DNA from: Seison nebaliae
Taxonomy: Eukaryota > Rotifera > Pararotatoria > Seisonacea > Seisonidae
Length of the DNA: 20,294 nucleotides
Direction of reading: 5' to 3'
Assembly (NCBI GenBank): GCA_023231475.1
Contig: JALJEE010001253.1
Location: 1 to 20,294 of the forward strand
Under the pieces are notes generated by a model, which ran no database searches, was not told the origin of the DNA, and saw nothing but the letters and a program-made list of their open reading frames with translations. Position numbers and translations under genes: made by a program. Shown piece after piece: positions 1-8,895 of the stretch; positions within the stretch are counted from its first letter, which is position 1, and the number at the start of each line of letters is the position of its first letter.

Positions 1-702
1 AGTTTCACATTCTTTGCGTGTTTGTCCTGGCTTCTTTATCTTTGATTTATTGTCCGTTATGATGTTGCATACTTTATTAGTTGATGCGTCGTTTAGTGTC
101 ATCTGGGATTCTTATATGACTTTGACTGATTACATATGTAAGCTGGTCGGCCTACGTTAATTAAGATTATAATGGGGAAAGATTATTGAAGTGGTTTGAT
201 AAAAAGTAATTGTTTTTATTCAATTAAATTTCATAAAGTAAAATGATAATTTTATAATCGTCATAATATGATTTCGTAGAATTTGTGAGAATTTAGAAGT
301 GAGGAAATGAAAAGATGTTGCGCGAGGTCATATTAGGATCATGTTCATTATAGGTTCATTAGGTCAATGTGATAAGGACGTCAATGTAAACTATTGAATC
401 ACAATCGTAAATAATAAAACGTTAATGCAGAACGGTTTTCAGTAAATGAGCAAGGAATGTTTGATCAAAGGTCAGCATATCTTTTAAATGTTTCGGCGAA
501 CCACGACTTAATTGCTTCTCTTTAATTGTTTCTTCCAGGCAACTTGTCCGTTTCTGTTGGCATAGCCATGACTATGCTTAGACCTCTTACACATATATAT
601 TAATACAGGAAATTGTACTTGGATATCGAATCGATTATCCATAAAGTCGAGATTAAAATAATTCCGGGTAATACAACATCGAAATAATAACCACTTGATG
701 TG
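1..702. other. Left-edge non-coding stretch
   Basis: I see no gene here. The first 180 bases are less A+T-rich than the rest, and a short minus-strand frame is open to the window edge, but it is too short to assign. A splice-acceptor-like pyrimidine tract ending in CCAG lies near 529-539 on the plus strand with no coding exon attached that I can recognise. A small hairpin-forming repeat (GCATAG/CTATGC) lies around 560-577. Confidence 0.5.
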
Positions 703-949
703 TCCCTAGCATACAAAATTTGATAAACAGTAACGTTGCAAAATATGTTTATTTTCCGTTGAATCAACGTTTAATTTTACATGAAATAACTGGAAAGTAA
801 CCTTATATAAGGAAAGTTTTCTCTTAGATTACTTATATGTACAATTTTGAGTTATAATTACGATTACTTTCTTCAAAGTTAAACGTTGATGCTACTTCTT
901 GCTTTTAAGTCACTATAACGTTACAAACAAAAATTTTGTATGCTAGGGA
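703..949. repeat. MITE-like inverted-repeat element, 247 bp
   Basis: The two ends are exact inverted copies: 703-721 (TCCCTAGCATACAAAATTT) and 931-949 are perfect 19-nt reverse complements. Inside them the arms stay partly complementary, for example TAACGTT blocks near 731 and 917, and ATCAACGTTTA at 763-773 against TAAACGTTGAT at 880-890. A perfect palindrome CCTTATATAAGG sits at 801-812 near the middle. There is no open reading frame. This is the structure of a non-autonomous DNA transposon whose single strand could fold into one long imperfect hairpin. I did not find a convincing target-site duplication, so the superfamily is undetermined. The palindromic core could instead mean a conserved hairpin of another kind. 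Confidence 0.6.
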
Positions 950-1498
950 TTTCTCACGACATTTTCATATATTTAGACTTAAAGAAAACGTATAAAAAAA
1001 TTACAATTTATCAGAAATTAGTATTTTAGATCATCAAAAAATTAGATAATACTTAGGAATACTAATATTGGATAACCAACTATTAGGAAGATACTATTAG
1101 GAACATCAACTTGGTTTTGGCATATAACATTATATTCGTACATCTGTAATTATACATAATAACATACATATATGTAATAACATATCACATAATATGTATA
1201 TTAATTTTAATTAAATATCTGTCGGTGAAATTTCTTCAAAATGAACTCATGTTTTTCAATAATGATGATTAAAATATTAAAATATTTTTGATGACCAGAA
1301 GTACAGTTAAAACAGAAAAAAGAAAATTAACATGTAAGAGAATTTACATAAAAATTTTCCAAAACATCAAAAACGTTGAACTTAAACCATAATTTGGATA
1401 AATTTATTGATTTAAATCAAACCACAATAAACAAATGTTTTTTCAATGGATAACTTTCTCGCTGAAACTTTTAACTATTGACTTTAAATAATTCCTAT
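950..1498. other. Non-coding, downstream of the PAN2-like gene
   Basis: No coding signal seen. It lies 3' of the minus-strand gene that ends at 1499, so part of it is probably that gene's 3' UTR. It contains a short direct repeat of ACTATTAGGAA near 1078-1105 and is otherwise A+T-rich simple sequence. Confidence 0.4.
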
Positions 1499-3523
1499 TC
1501 AGATTATATTGATCCGAACGCTCGAAGTACAAAGATCTGTTGTTTCGATAAAAAAACATTTAACGTAATTTAAAAGAAATAACTTGATGTATTCTCGTTC
1601 AAGAATTTTAATAAATTGTTTGACATTTAATAAAGGCAGAACCATGTGATTGTTGACGAACCACCATTGATTTCCATCCATTGTGCGAACTATAGTAGTG
1701 ATATGATTATAAAGTCGGGATGCTTTTGGTTCTTCTAATGCAGTTGATGTGCTTATTTGTACTTTTTTGTCAGGATGAATAAGATTATGATATATTACGC
1801 TATTATAGGTTAACTCCTGATCAATCCATGACTCCAGACTTTCATCAATGAATTTTAAAATTTCTGGCTTCTCATTATATTTTGATAAATTTGCAGTCGC
1901 AGCATAAACTTCTGCTTTCCGTTGAACCTTCAACCGTTTAAAAGTTTCGGGTTTAACCAACGGTTTTAGTTTATGGAAATTATTTATTTCGCGCACTTGA
2001 GGAGAAAAAGCGATTTGTATAGAGAAAATAATATAATCATCCTTATCTAGTAAATCAGATGATATTGCCGAATCCGAAAATACTGATCTACCTTCTGGTG
2101 ATTTATATATCTTCAATTTAGATGATGTATTTGACGGTGAATCTATAGATGAGGATGCAGAAGTGAATGAAGCTGCCAAAGGTGATGATGCACTTAAAGA
2201 TAGACCAGACGATGTTGTGGAAGAGAAAGATGAATCAAGAAAACATTCTTTAAAAAAATTGAAATGACGAAATTTTCCATCCGTCATCATTCGATCAATA
2301 TCTAATTTTCTATTTAAAGTACCCAAGTAATATTTTACTGGCCATTTTGTCATCATAAGACCCGTAACATAAGTGGTAACGAATTCGTTCCAACGATATA
2401 AATTAAGTGTTTCAAATCCATATAACAATTCTGTTACCAAAATATTTGATGGAAGTTCATTCTTTTGAAAAATATTTACAAAAGTCTCTTCAATCTCTTT
2501 GGAATAGAAGGAACTGATTATTTTTTCTGGAATTGGAATAATGTTGTCATAAATTTTTGAAAAGAACGGATCTATTTCCTCTACCGGTTTTAATTTATCC
2601 TGTAAAATTAAAATATTCGAATCCAAATGATAGATAGCCAATTGTCTTGAATCTTCCTCCAAAGAAACCAAAGGTAAATTACTAAAGGCATTAATTTCCT
2701 TTATTTCTATTTCATTTGAACCATTGTTGTGAGGAATACTATAGATATAATAAGCAAGTATTTCGTCATCGTTAGATGTGCTGAATATGATGTTCATAAA
2801 AAATATTAGTAAATTCAATGATTTTTTATTAACATTTTTTTGGTAGATAGTATATACCTTATTCAATGGATCGGGTTTTCCACTTTTATCTACATTTACA
2901 TCTGATGTAAAATTCTCTGTTTCATAATTTTGTTTATCGGTAACTTTTCTCATTGATATACTTCCACTCGACGCCATGTTTGCATTTTCCCGTCGAAGAT
3001 GATTATCTGGTCCTTTCATTAGAACACTAAGAAAGTTATTAGTTAACTGACCTCGTTCCGAGTTAGCATATGGAAAATGATTCTGAAAACATCCTAATCC
3101 ACAACCTTCAAGATTCTCTTCCAATCCTGCTAAAAATAGTAGTTCATGCACCAAAAAACAATGTTCAATCGATACTGGAATTGGTTTATCATTGTCCATT
3201 AAATGATATCTGGAAATGGCTATTTCCTTTCTAATCTGTTTACATAAGTCAACCGAACATGAATTCTCCTTATATAACTTAGTAATCAATGTGGGAGAAT
3301 ATAGAAAGCTTATCAAAGCAACGATCATTGTACAAGTACCAATATTATTCCAAATAGATGGAGGATGATAGAATGGATTTCTCACTATAGATTTGTCCTG
3401 ATAACTTAAATTGAATTTGTTAAAACTATTATACACTCCGTATCGAACATTCAACGGTTTTCCTATAACATCATCTGAGATAAACCCGCTATGTTTTATA
3501 TCTAAAATCGGTTTGTTGGACAT
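1499..3523 (-). CDS. PAN2-like UCH-domain protein, stand-alone
   Basis: Single open frame of 674 aa with an ATG start at 3523. The best resemblance I can see is to the inactive UCH (ubiquitin-hydrolase-like) domain of PAN2, the catalytic subunit of the PAN2-PAN3 poly(A)-shortening complex. Supporting segments in order: an aromatic lead-in (FNKFNLSY, 34-41); a box matching the helix-1 region (WNNIGTCTM, 58-66, then LYSP); a Cys/His-rich stretch 121-145; NNFLSVL (162-168), comparable to SNFLRAF of PAN2; RWNEF in the middle; and a C-terminal YNHITTIVRT...QWWF (619-622), comparable to PAN2's YxLxATVxxI...QWYLF. A Ser-rich linker lies at roughly 430-475. PAN2 normally has an N-terminal WD40 propeller and a C-terminal DEDD exonuclease; both are absent here, and the divergent neighbour leaves no room for an upstream WD40 part. 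A very divergent USP peptidase is the alternative, since residue 64 is a Cys near the USP catalytic position. A 53-nt intron-like segment lies at 2781-2833. Divergently transcribed from the next gene, 292 bp apart. Confidence 0.5.
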   Translation of the reverse strand: MSNKPILDIKHSGFISDDVIGKPLNVRYGVYNSFNKFNLSYQDKSIVRNPFYHPPSIWNNIGTCTMIVALISFLYSPTLITKLYKENSCSVDLCKQIRKEIAISRYHLMDNDKPIPVSIEHCFLVHELLFLAGLEENLEGCGLGCFQNHFPYANSERGQLTNNFLSVLMKGPDNHLRRENANMASSGSISMRKVTDKQNYETENFTSDVNVDKSGKPDPLNKVYTIYQKNVNKKSLNLLIFFMNIIFSTSNDDEILAYYIYSIPHNNGSNEIEIKEINAFSNLPLVSLEEDSRQLAIYHLDSNILILQDKLKPVEEIDPFFSKIYDNIIPIPEKIISSFYSKEIEETFVNIFQKNELPSNILVTELLYGFETLNLYRWNEFVTTYVTGLMMTKWPVKYYLGTLNRKLDIDRMMTDGKFRHFNFFKECFLDSSFSSTTSSGLSLSASSPLAASFTSASSSIDSPSNTSSKLKIYKSPEGRSVFSDSAISSDLLDKDDYIIFSIQIAFSPQVREINNFHKLKPLVKPETFKRLKVQRKAEVYAATANLSKYNEKPEILKFIDESLESWIDQELTYNSVIYHNLIHPDKKVQISTSTALEEPKASRLYNHITTIVRTMDGNQWWFVNNHMVLPLLNVKQFIKILEREYIKLFLLNYVKCFFIETTDLCTSSVRINII

Positions 3524-3815
3524 AAATTTCTGGTATTATAATAAAAACTAAAAATTGAACTGAACAGAAAATTGAAAAAAAAATTTTAATTTACAGAATG
3601 AGAGATCGTGTATAACATAAACAAAATTCAATCCTTGCATAATATTTTTTATTATATTTTAAGTATATATGGGTAAGAATAATACTAGTATTATTGTCAT
3701 CCACTAATTTAACAATTTCTATTTATTGTTAGTAATAAAAGAAATATGAATATCAAATATCTTACGAAAACAAGCTTTCTTACTGAGAAACATTTCTTTC
3801 GCTTCCATAGTAACC
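3524..3815. promoter_or_regulatory. Divergent intergenic region (shared promoter)
   Basis: These 292 bases separate two start codons facing away from each other, so promoters and 5' UTRs of both genes must lie here. The sequence is A+T-rich. I recognise no specific factor site. The placement rests on gene orientation only. Confidence 0.45.
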
Positions 3816-5327
3816 ATGCCGATATACAAATTAAATGATCAATCTTCTATGGCAATAACACCATTCAAATTGACTGAAGAGAAGGATAAAAAAATTAATG
3901 AATCTATTTTGAAAAAACATATCAATAATGATATATTAGATCAATCATATGATTCAGTTTTATCTTATCTTGATTTTCGGTTGAAGAATGTCAACAATTT
4001 ATATGGATGGAAGAAATTGTTATATTTAATTTATAAGGACAATAACAGAAATCTATCGGGAAAAGATATTGAAAAACTTGGTAATTGTGTTCAGTTAATA
4101 CTTGGAATTCTTCATCGTAATTCCAAATTATTGATGGATGAAGATGATTTAAATTCAAAAATTTTACTTCGGATCAATTTGTTAATATTAAAACGTTTGA
4201 TATCGTTACTTCTGACACAAACTAATGAGAGTAATATTATGACAATAAATTTTGATAATTTGCTGAAGAATTTACAAATTTATAAATTTTCAATTATTTC
4301 ATTAATCTATCAACAATCTTCTTTCTTGGCGAATGTGGATGATATGATAGAAATGATTAGTGGTGATTATGAAGAAGTAGATCTCAATAATTTATTTTAC
4401 TTGGCGAAGCATGCTGTTAACTCGGAATCAAATAAATTGATATTTTACCAAACATATCAGAAAACTTTATTATCAGAAGAACGCTATTCAATTTTGTTGA
4501 AATCGATTCGATATTTGATCGATGCAATCAATAAAGATGGTTCAGTCAAAAAAGAAATTATTGAACGATTGATATTTGGTGATGTGATCGATATGAAATG
4601 GTTGACAGAATATGAAAAATGGAAACCAATTTTTTATTTTGATGACATTCCACTTCATATGGAGGATCGATTGAAGGTAAGTTTAAAATATGACAATCGA
4701 AACAAGGCAGAAATTTCGGAAAAGTTTTTCCCCAAAAATTCCTTATCGTTTATTCATTTTCTTAATCTTCATCCGAATGACGACTGTTCACAATATTGTA
4801 ATTCAAATATAGGTTTTATATTGCATAATTTCGTCGGCTTCCAATTATGTCGTTTACTTAATTATTGGCGTGAAAAGAAAGAGTTTGAAGATTTGTTTTT
4901 CAAATTGAAAAAGTTATTGGTTGTCGATAAAAAATTGGAGCATCTATTGGAATTATTAGAGAAACAAGAGATGAACGAATATTTTGAAGAGTCTGATATT
5001 CTTCAATTATTTCATTCAACCGATTTCGACAGTCAATATTACCGATTGAAGAATAAAGAAGAAAACAGGAAGATTCTAATGAGAACGACAACGAAGAATA
5101 CGAAGAAGAAAATTAGTAGTAATGCAATTGACGAGAAGAGGAACTTGAATAATGAAGAAAAGTCAAATGATATGAATGAAATAATTTCGTTGTTTAATGC
5201 GTCGTCATTGTTGAAGAAAGAAAGACAAACAAAAGGAAATGAATTGAAGACGAAACCTTTATCAAAAGAAATGAAGTTAAATCGAGAGAAATTGCAAGGA
5301 ATACTTTTCAATGATTATATTCGATAA
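3816..5327 (+). CDS. Uncharacterised helical protein, 503 aa
   Basis: I do not recognise this protein. It is a single uninterrupted frame starting at ATG 3816. Residues about 20-400 are Leu/Ile/Asn-rich with regular helix-like spacing, suggesting an all-helical, possibly HEAT-like or armadillo-like fold, though I see no diagnostic repeat. One more conserved-looking patch reads WKPIFYFDDIPLHMEDRL around 270-287. The C-terminal ~110 residues are Lys/Asn/Glu/Arg-rich and probably disordered, with basic clusters (TKNTKKK) suggestive of a nuclear or nucleolar location. No signal peptide or membrane segment is seen. It has no interruptions although neighbours are split by introns; an in-frame GGTAAGTTT around 4676 does not behave as a donor. 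The stop lies inside the last exon of the convergent SLC6 gene: the last 13 coding bases are shared on opposite strands. Confidence 0.75.
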   Translation: MPIYKLNDQSSMAITPFKLTEEKDKKINESILKKHINNDILDQSYDSVLSYLDFRLKNVNNLYGWKKLLYLIYKDNNRNLSGKDIEKLGNCVQLILGILHRNSKLLMDEDDLNSKILLRINLLILKRLISLLLTQTNESNIMTINFDNLLKNLQIYKFSIISLIYQQSSFLANVDDMIEMISGDYEEVDLNNLFYLAKHAVNSESNKLIFYQTYQKTLLSEERYSILLKSIRYLIDAINKDGSVKKEIIERLIFGDVIDMKWLTEYEKWKPIFYFDDIPLHMEDRLKVSLKYDNRNKAEISEKFFPKNSLSFIHFLNLHPNDDCSQYCNSNIGFILHNFVGFQLCRLLNYWREKKEFEDLFFKLKKLLVVDKKLEHLLELLEKQEMNEYFEESDILQLFHSTDFDSQYYRLKNKEENRKILMRTTTKNTKKKISSNAIDEKRNLNNEEKSNDMNEIISLFNASSLLKKERQTKGNELKTKPLSKEMKLNREKLQGILFNDYIR

Positions 5328-8300
5328 CGATCATTATCATGTTGATTCTTTCGATAATGATAATGATTGTGACGATTATTATCCTGATTAATATAACGAG
5401 AATTCTTATTATTTTTAGTTTCGTATACACCTGACTGATACCAGTTATCATTCTTATCTCTTTTATTTACACTATTTTGCAATTCCGAGAAACTTATGAT
5501 ATTTGGCATCGGTTTCGTTCTTTTAGTTTTTGACGATTTCTCTATTGGAATCATCGACAAACTCTTATCTCTTCTGTCGGATTTTATACGATCGTATTCA
5601 TCATGCTTCTCTTCTATCTTCTCATCGACTATATCCATATACATGTTACAATCCGGTGCTGATTCTTTCGTTTTCATCATCTCATATATTCCATGTCGAT
5701 ATTCTTCTTCGCTCGGTCCCCAATCACATCTCGGTTGTAAGGATCTCTTGAACTTCTTCAAATTAAATTGTGAATCGAATTAATTGATGGAAAGAGGAAA
5801 CTATTAAAGAAATAATATAATTTTAATTAAACTTTTTTCACATCATATTTGATGCATAACGTGTAAAGTGCGAAGAATGGAATCCATGTCAAGATTAATA
5901 GAACAACTATCCAACCCAATACATGGGACCAAAGTGGATAATCCATCTTCTCATACTTGGGAGGTTCATAAAGAACAAAATAGAAAACGAATGTTGCCTG
6001 TGAGAAAATGGAGAAAGATTTTAATAGAATCTTCATTGAATGTTGAAGTGATCATTGATAGATAAAGAAGAATTCCTAATTGTTTTCTTTTTTTTCACAG
6101 AGTACCACATATTTTAGAGAATGTTATTTTCGTTGACTTTCATTGAAAAAAAAAATTAATGTTATTTCTTCCTTTATTCATCCACTCCATCTTTTTAAAA
6201 TAAACAGTTCGTTGGAAATACGAGTAAAATTATTCTAGTATAAAGAAAACGTAAAATTTTTCTTCTAGCAATGAATCGTTTCCTCCTAATATTTTGCATT
6301 CTCGTCTCCATTCATATAACGACCAACATACCGATACCATTGGATCTGGAGACGGATTCCAGATATGATACTTTAAAACAATTAAACCAAATCTTGGAAC
6401 AATTGATGGATGAAGAGAAGGGTAAAATGGTGAAGAAGTATGAGGGGAAATTACCGATGTTATCTGAACAATCCACATCTGAACACGAGAACCAGAAGAA
6501 TCAACTTGATAATCTTCAACTAGATAACGAAACAGCATCAAGTTGGCTAAAATCGACACGAGATCCAGCCATCAGTAGAAAGAAGCGGTTGCATGTTCAA
6601 GAAATGATATGGGAAGGTTTACGCGAACGATTAGTAATCTAAATTTGGCTTAGTGAACAATTTCTTCGAACATTTTTCGTAATTTCTTCATATTCTTCTC
6701 TTATTCCTAATCGTTTTTTCTTCACAGTATATATATAAATTAAGAGACGGAGAGAAAGTGGAAAAATAAAAAATTAAATCATTTAAAACTCAACTTATCC
6801 ATCTTCTCATTGAAACATACAATAGCAATGTATATCTACTAACTAATAAGAGAGCTGGAGATACATAACTATAACACATTTTCCAGTAAAACTTTGTTGG
6901 TACTGGAAATCCAATCATTCTTTCCACGTCCAACAAGAATCGATCAACACCTAAAACATATAAATATTAGAAAATAATTTTAATTTAATAAAAAAATTGA
7001 AACCATAAAAATGACCAATGACAATTAATTCCGATATTCCGATAACCATAAACGGAACTCCACTGATATAACTGTCAATGAGAGTAAGAACGTAGATTCC
7101 ACCTTCTGTGCACATACTTAGGCCCAAAATGAAAAATGTGAAACATACGACAATACGGAAAATTAATAGTCGATATTTCGTTTTAGAGAAATATGGAAAT
7201 TGATCAATTAATGAGGATATGACTGATTCCATGATGGAAAACTATCAAAAAAAATCAAATAATAAACATAATTTAATAAATAAATAAAAAATAGGAAAAT
7301 TGAACTTCTGATCCGAATCCTAATGTTAACATCATAAGAAAGAAAGCAATTGACCAGAATGGAGCGAATGGCATTTGAGTAAGTCCTTGGGGATAGACTT
7401 TGAAGGCTAATCCTGGACCATCAGTAGCGACATCAGTGATTGGTACTTGTTGAACATATGCCATAAATCCGATTACGGAAAAAATTGAGAATCCTGCAAA
7501 TATTCCTGTTCCAATATTGAGGAGAGGAATGAAAAGCGCATCACGATAAGAATTATTTCTGAATCGAGAGAAACTACTCATCGCAATTAATCCACCAGTG
7601 CAGAGACTTAAAGCATAAAATATTTGAGTTGTTGCTTCCATCCAAACCTCCAAGTTAAAGTTAATTTCATTGAAATTTAAAATGAAAGAACTATTGGACT
7701 TTTCAGTTTATTGAAATCAGGAATCAGATAGAATTTGATACCATCTATCGCTCCAGGTAAAGTGCAACCACGAACAGTTAATGCAATCAACATAATATAA
7801 GGGAAGAGTGCTGTGAAATATGCTACCTTCCCCAACGATTGTACGCCTTTCGAGAGTGCAATGAAAACGAACAGCCATGCAATAAATAGACAGAAAACAA
7901 TAGGCCATCGCAAAGAACCAGGACTTTCGATTCCATCAGAAATTCTTAAAACAAATTGACTTGAATTAAGTTTTTCCTTGAAAAACTTTATCAGAAATGA
8001 ACAAACTCGAAATATTCTTCTGCTGGTGATGTTTGAAATTGAGTTAATTTAGTTGAATTGCGAGAAAGGGAATCAACACAATGTTGACTGTTCCACCAAT
8101 TTCCACAATTATTCCATAGTAATTGTTGGCGGAATGAAGAAAAGAGGAAATGGAAAGAATAGGCAATTAATACATTATAATACAATCCCACAAATGAATT
8201 AGCCATGACAGCGGAATATCCAATTCCTGAAATTAGATGAAAAACACATAAAAATTTATGGAAATGGGAACCTTTAGAAATTGGACAGAATTTCCAGACA

Positions 8301-8527
8301 TGCAACGGTCCAAGACCCGAAAATTGTCCAATTGATATTTCCAACAGAAACAACGGTATCCCAACCAATGTCAACATAATAAGAAACGGTAACAAGAAAG
8401 CACCACCGCCATTCTTGAAGACGAGATATGGAAATCTCCAGACATTCCCCAATCCAACAGCAAATGAGACACATGTCATCAGGAATTCCATATGATTTCC
8501 CCATTGTTGACGATCAACTTTCGTCAT
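5315..8527 (-). CDS. SLC6 Na+/Cl--dependent transporter, GlyT/ATB0+-like
   Basis: Sodium- and chloride-coupled plasma-membrane amino-acid or neurotransmitter transporter with 12 membrane segments. Eight exons fit the family without phase conflict: 8272-8527, 8007-8226, 7692-7959, 7306-7647, 7004-7241, 6844-6950, 5833-5997, 5315-5755, giving about 678 aa. Landmarks: WGN (9-11), TM1 GLGNVWRFPYL (25-35) with GGGAF, GIPLFLLE (56-63), IGYSAV, YYN in TM3 (101-103), two EL2 cysteines (126, 135) with an NST glycosylation site (142), EEYFD|QFVLRISDGI rebuilt across intron 2, TM6 IFYAL, and TM8 LTLGFGSEF. The last exon carries QPRCDWGP (540-546), the CDWGP-type tail seen after TM12 in glycine transporters, followed by a charged disordered tail. 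The start is ATG 8527 because an in-frame stop lies at 8642-8644 with no earlier ATG; an extra 5' exon is possible. The last acceptor (after 5756) is ambiguous by one codon. Substrate is not proven; the GlyT/PROT/ATB0+ branch is favoured by the tail and YYN. Introns are 45, 47, 44, 64, 53, 846 and 77 nt. Confidence 0.88.
6271..6642 (+). CDS. Small secreted peptide precursor nested in an SLC6 intron
   Basis: A 123-aa frame on the strand opposite to the transporter, lying wholly inside its 846-nt intron. The N-terminus is a clear signal peptide: MNRFLLIFCILVSIHITTN, with cleavage likely around residue 19-20. There is no further hydrophobic segment, so the product should be secreted. The rest is acidic and helical with many Leu, Gln and Glu. 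Near the C-terminus RKKR (103-106) is a strong furin/prohormone-convertase site, which would release a 17-residue peptide, LHVQEMIWEGLRERLVI. This layout (signal, spacer, multibasic site, short peptide) is that of a neuropeptide or growth-factor precursor. I recognise no known family, there is no C-terminal Gly for amidation, and there are no cysteines in the mature part. The ATG follows TTCTTCTAG directly, so an upstream leader exon is likely. A GTTCAA donor at 6595 could instead splice to 6728 and replace the tail after LH. Confidence 0.6.
   Translation: MNRFLLIFCILVSIHITTNIPIPLDLETDSRYDTLKQLNQILEQLMDEEKGKMVKKYEGKLPMLSEQSTSEHENQKNQLDNLQLDNETASSWLKSTRDPAISRKKRLHVQEMIWEGLRERLVI
6765..6770 (+). 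terminator. Polyadenylation signal AATAAA for the nested gene
   Basis: AATAAA lies about 125 bases after the nested gene's stop, still inside the host intron and before the host exon that begins at 6844. The position would let the nested transcript end without running into the antisense transporter exon. Confidence 0.4.
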
Positions 8528-8895
8528 TGTCTCTTCTTTTTCTAAATGTCGTTTCTCCACAACTTTAACAGAATAGTTCGCGAATAGAACATGATGATTT
8601 ACATTTAGATTAGACGTGTCATGCTTGATGAGAAGCAAAGTTCATTATTCGATTTTGCGAAAAATTGTTTAAAATTTAAAGAATCGAAAAGAGAACATCG
8701 AAAAGAAGTCTTCTTATTTCTAATGAATTGAGGAAGATATTCATAAATATTTTATTTAAATTAAAACCATTAGTGAATTGATAACGATTACAATATATTA
8801 CAATATTAACAAGTTGAGTAAGGGAAAAAAGGGGAAGTTCTTTTAGATAGACTTGTTGCATCTATTTAAAACGAATTTCATGAACATAATACAAT
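8528..8895 (-). other. SLC6 5' leader region and cyclin K 3' UTR
   Basis: These 368 bases separate two minus-strand genes. A minus-strand AATAAA near 8751-8757 could end the cyclin K transcript. Upstream of the SLC6 ATG the frame is open for 37 codons back to a TGA at 8642-8644 without an ATG. An acceptor-like CATTTAG about 14 bases before the ATG leaves room for a spliced leader exon. No other coding signal is seen. Confidence 0.4.

Noticed and set aside
2781-2857. 77-nt GTATAT...CAG intron in the PAN2-like gene
   Set aside because: Donor type differs from the others here and removal shifts the frame into an immediate stop.
4674-4684. Consensus-like donor GGTAAGTTT in the 503-aa gene
   Set aside because: The reading frame continues unbroken for over 200 codons after it and nothing in the protein suggests an insertion.
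8528-8638. N-terminal extension of the transporter by 37 codons
   Set aside because: The extension has no ATG and is bounded by an in-frame stop, so ATG 8527 was used unless an upstream exon exists.
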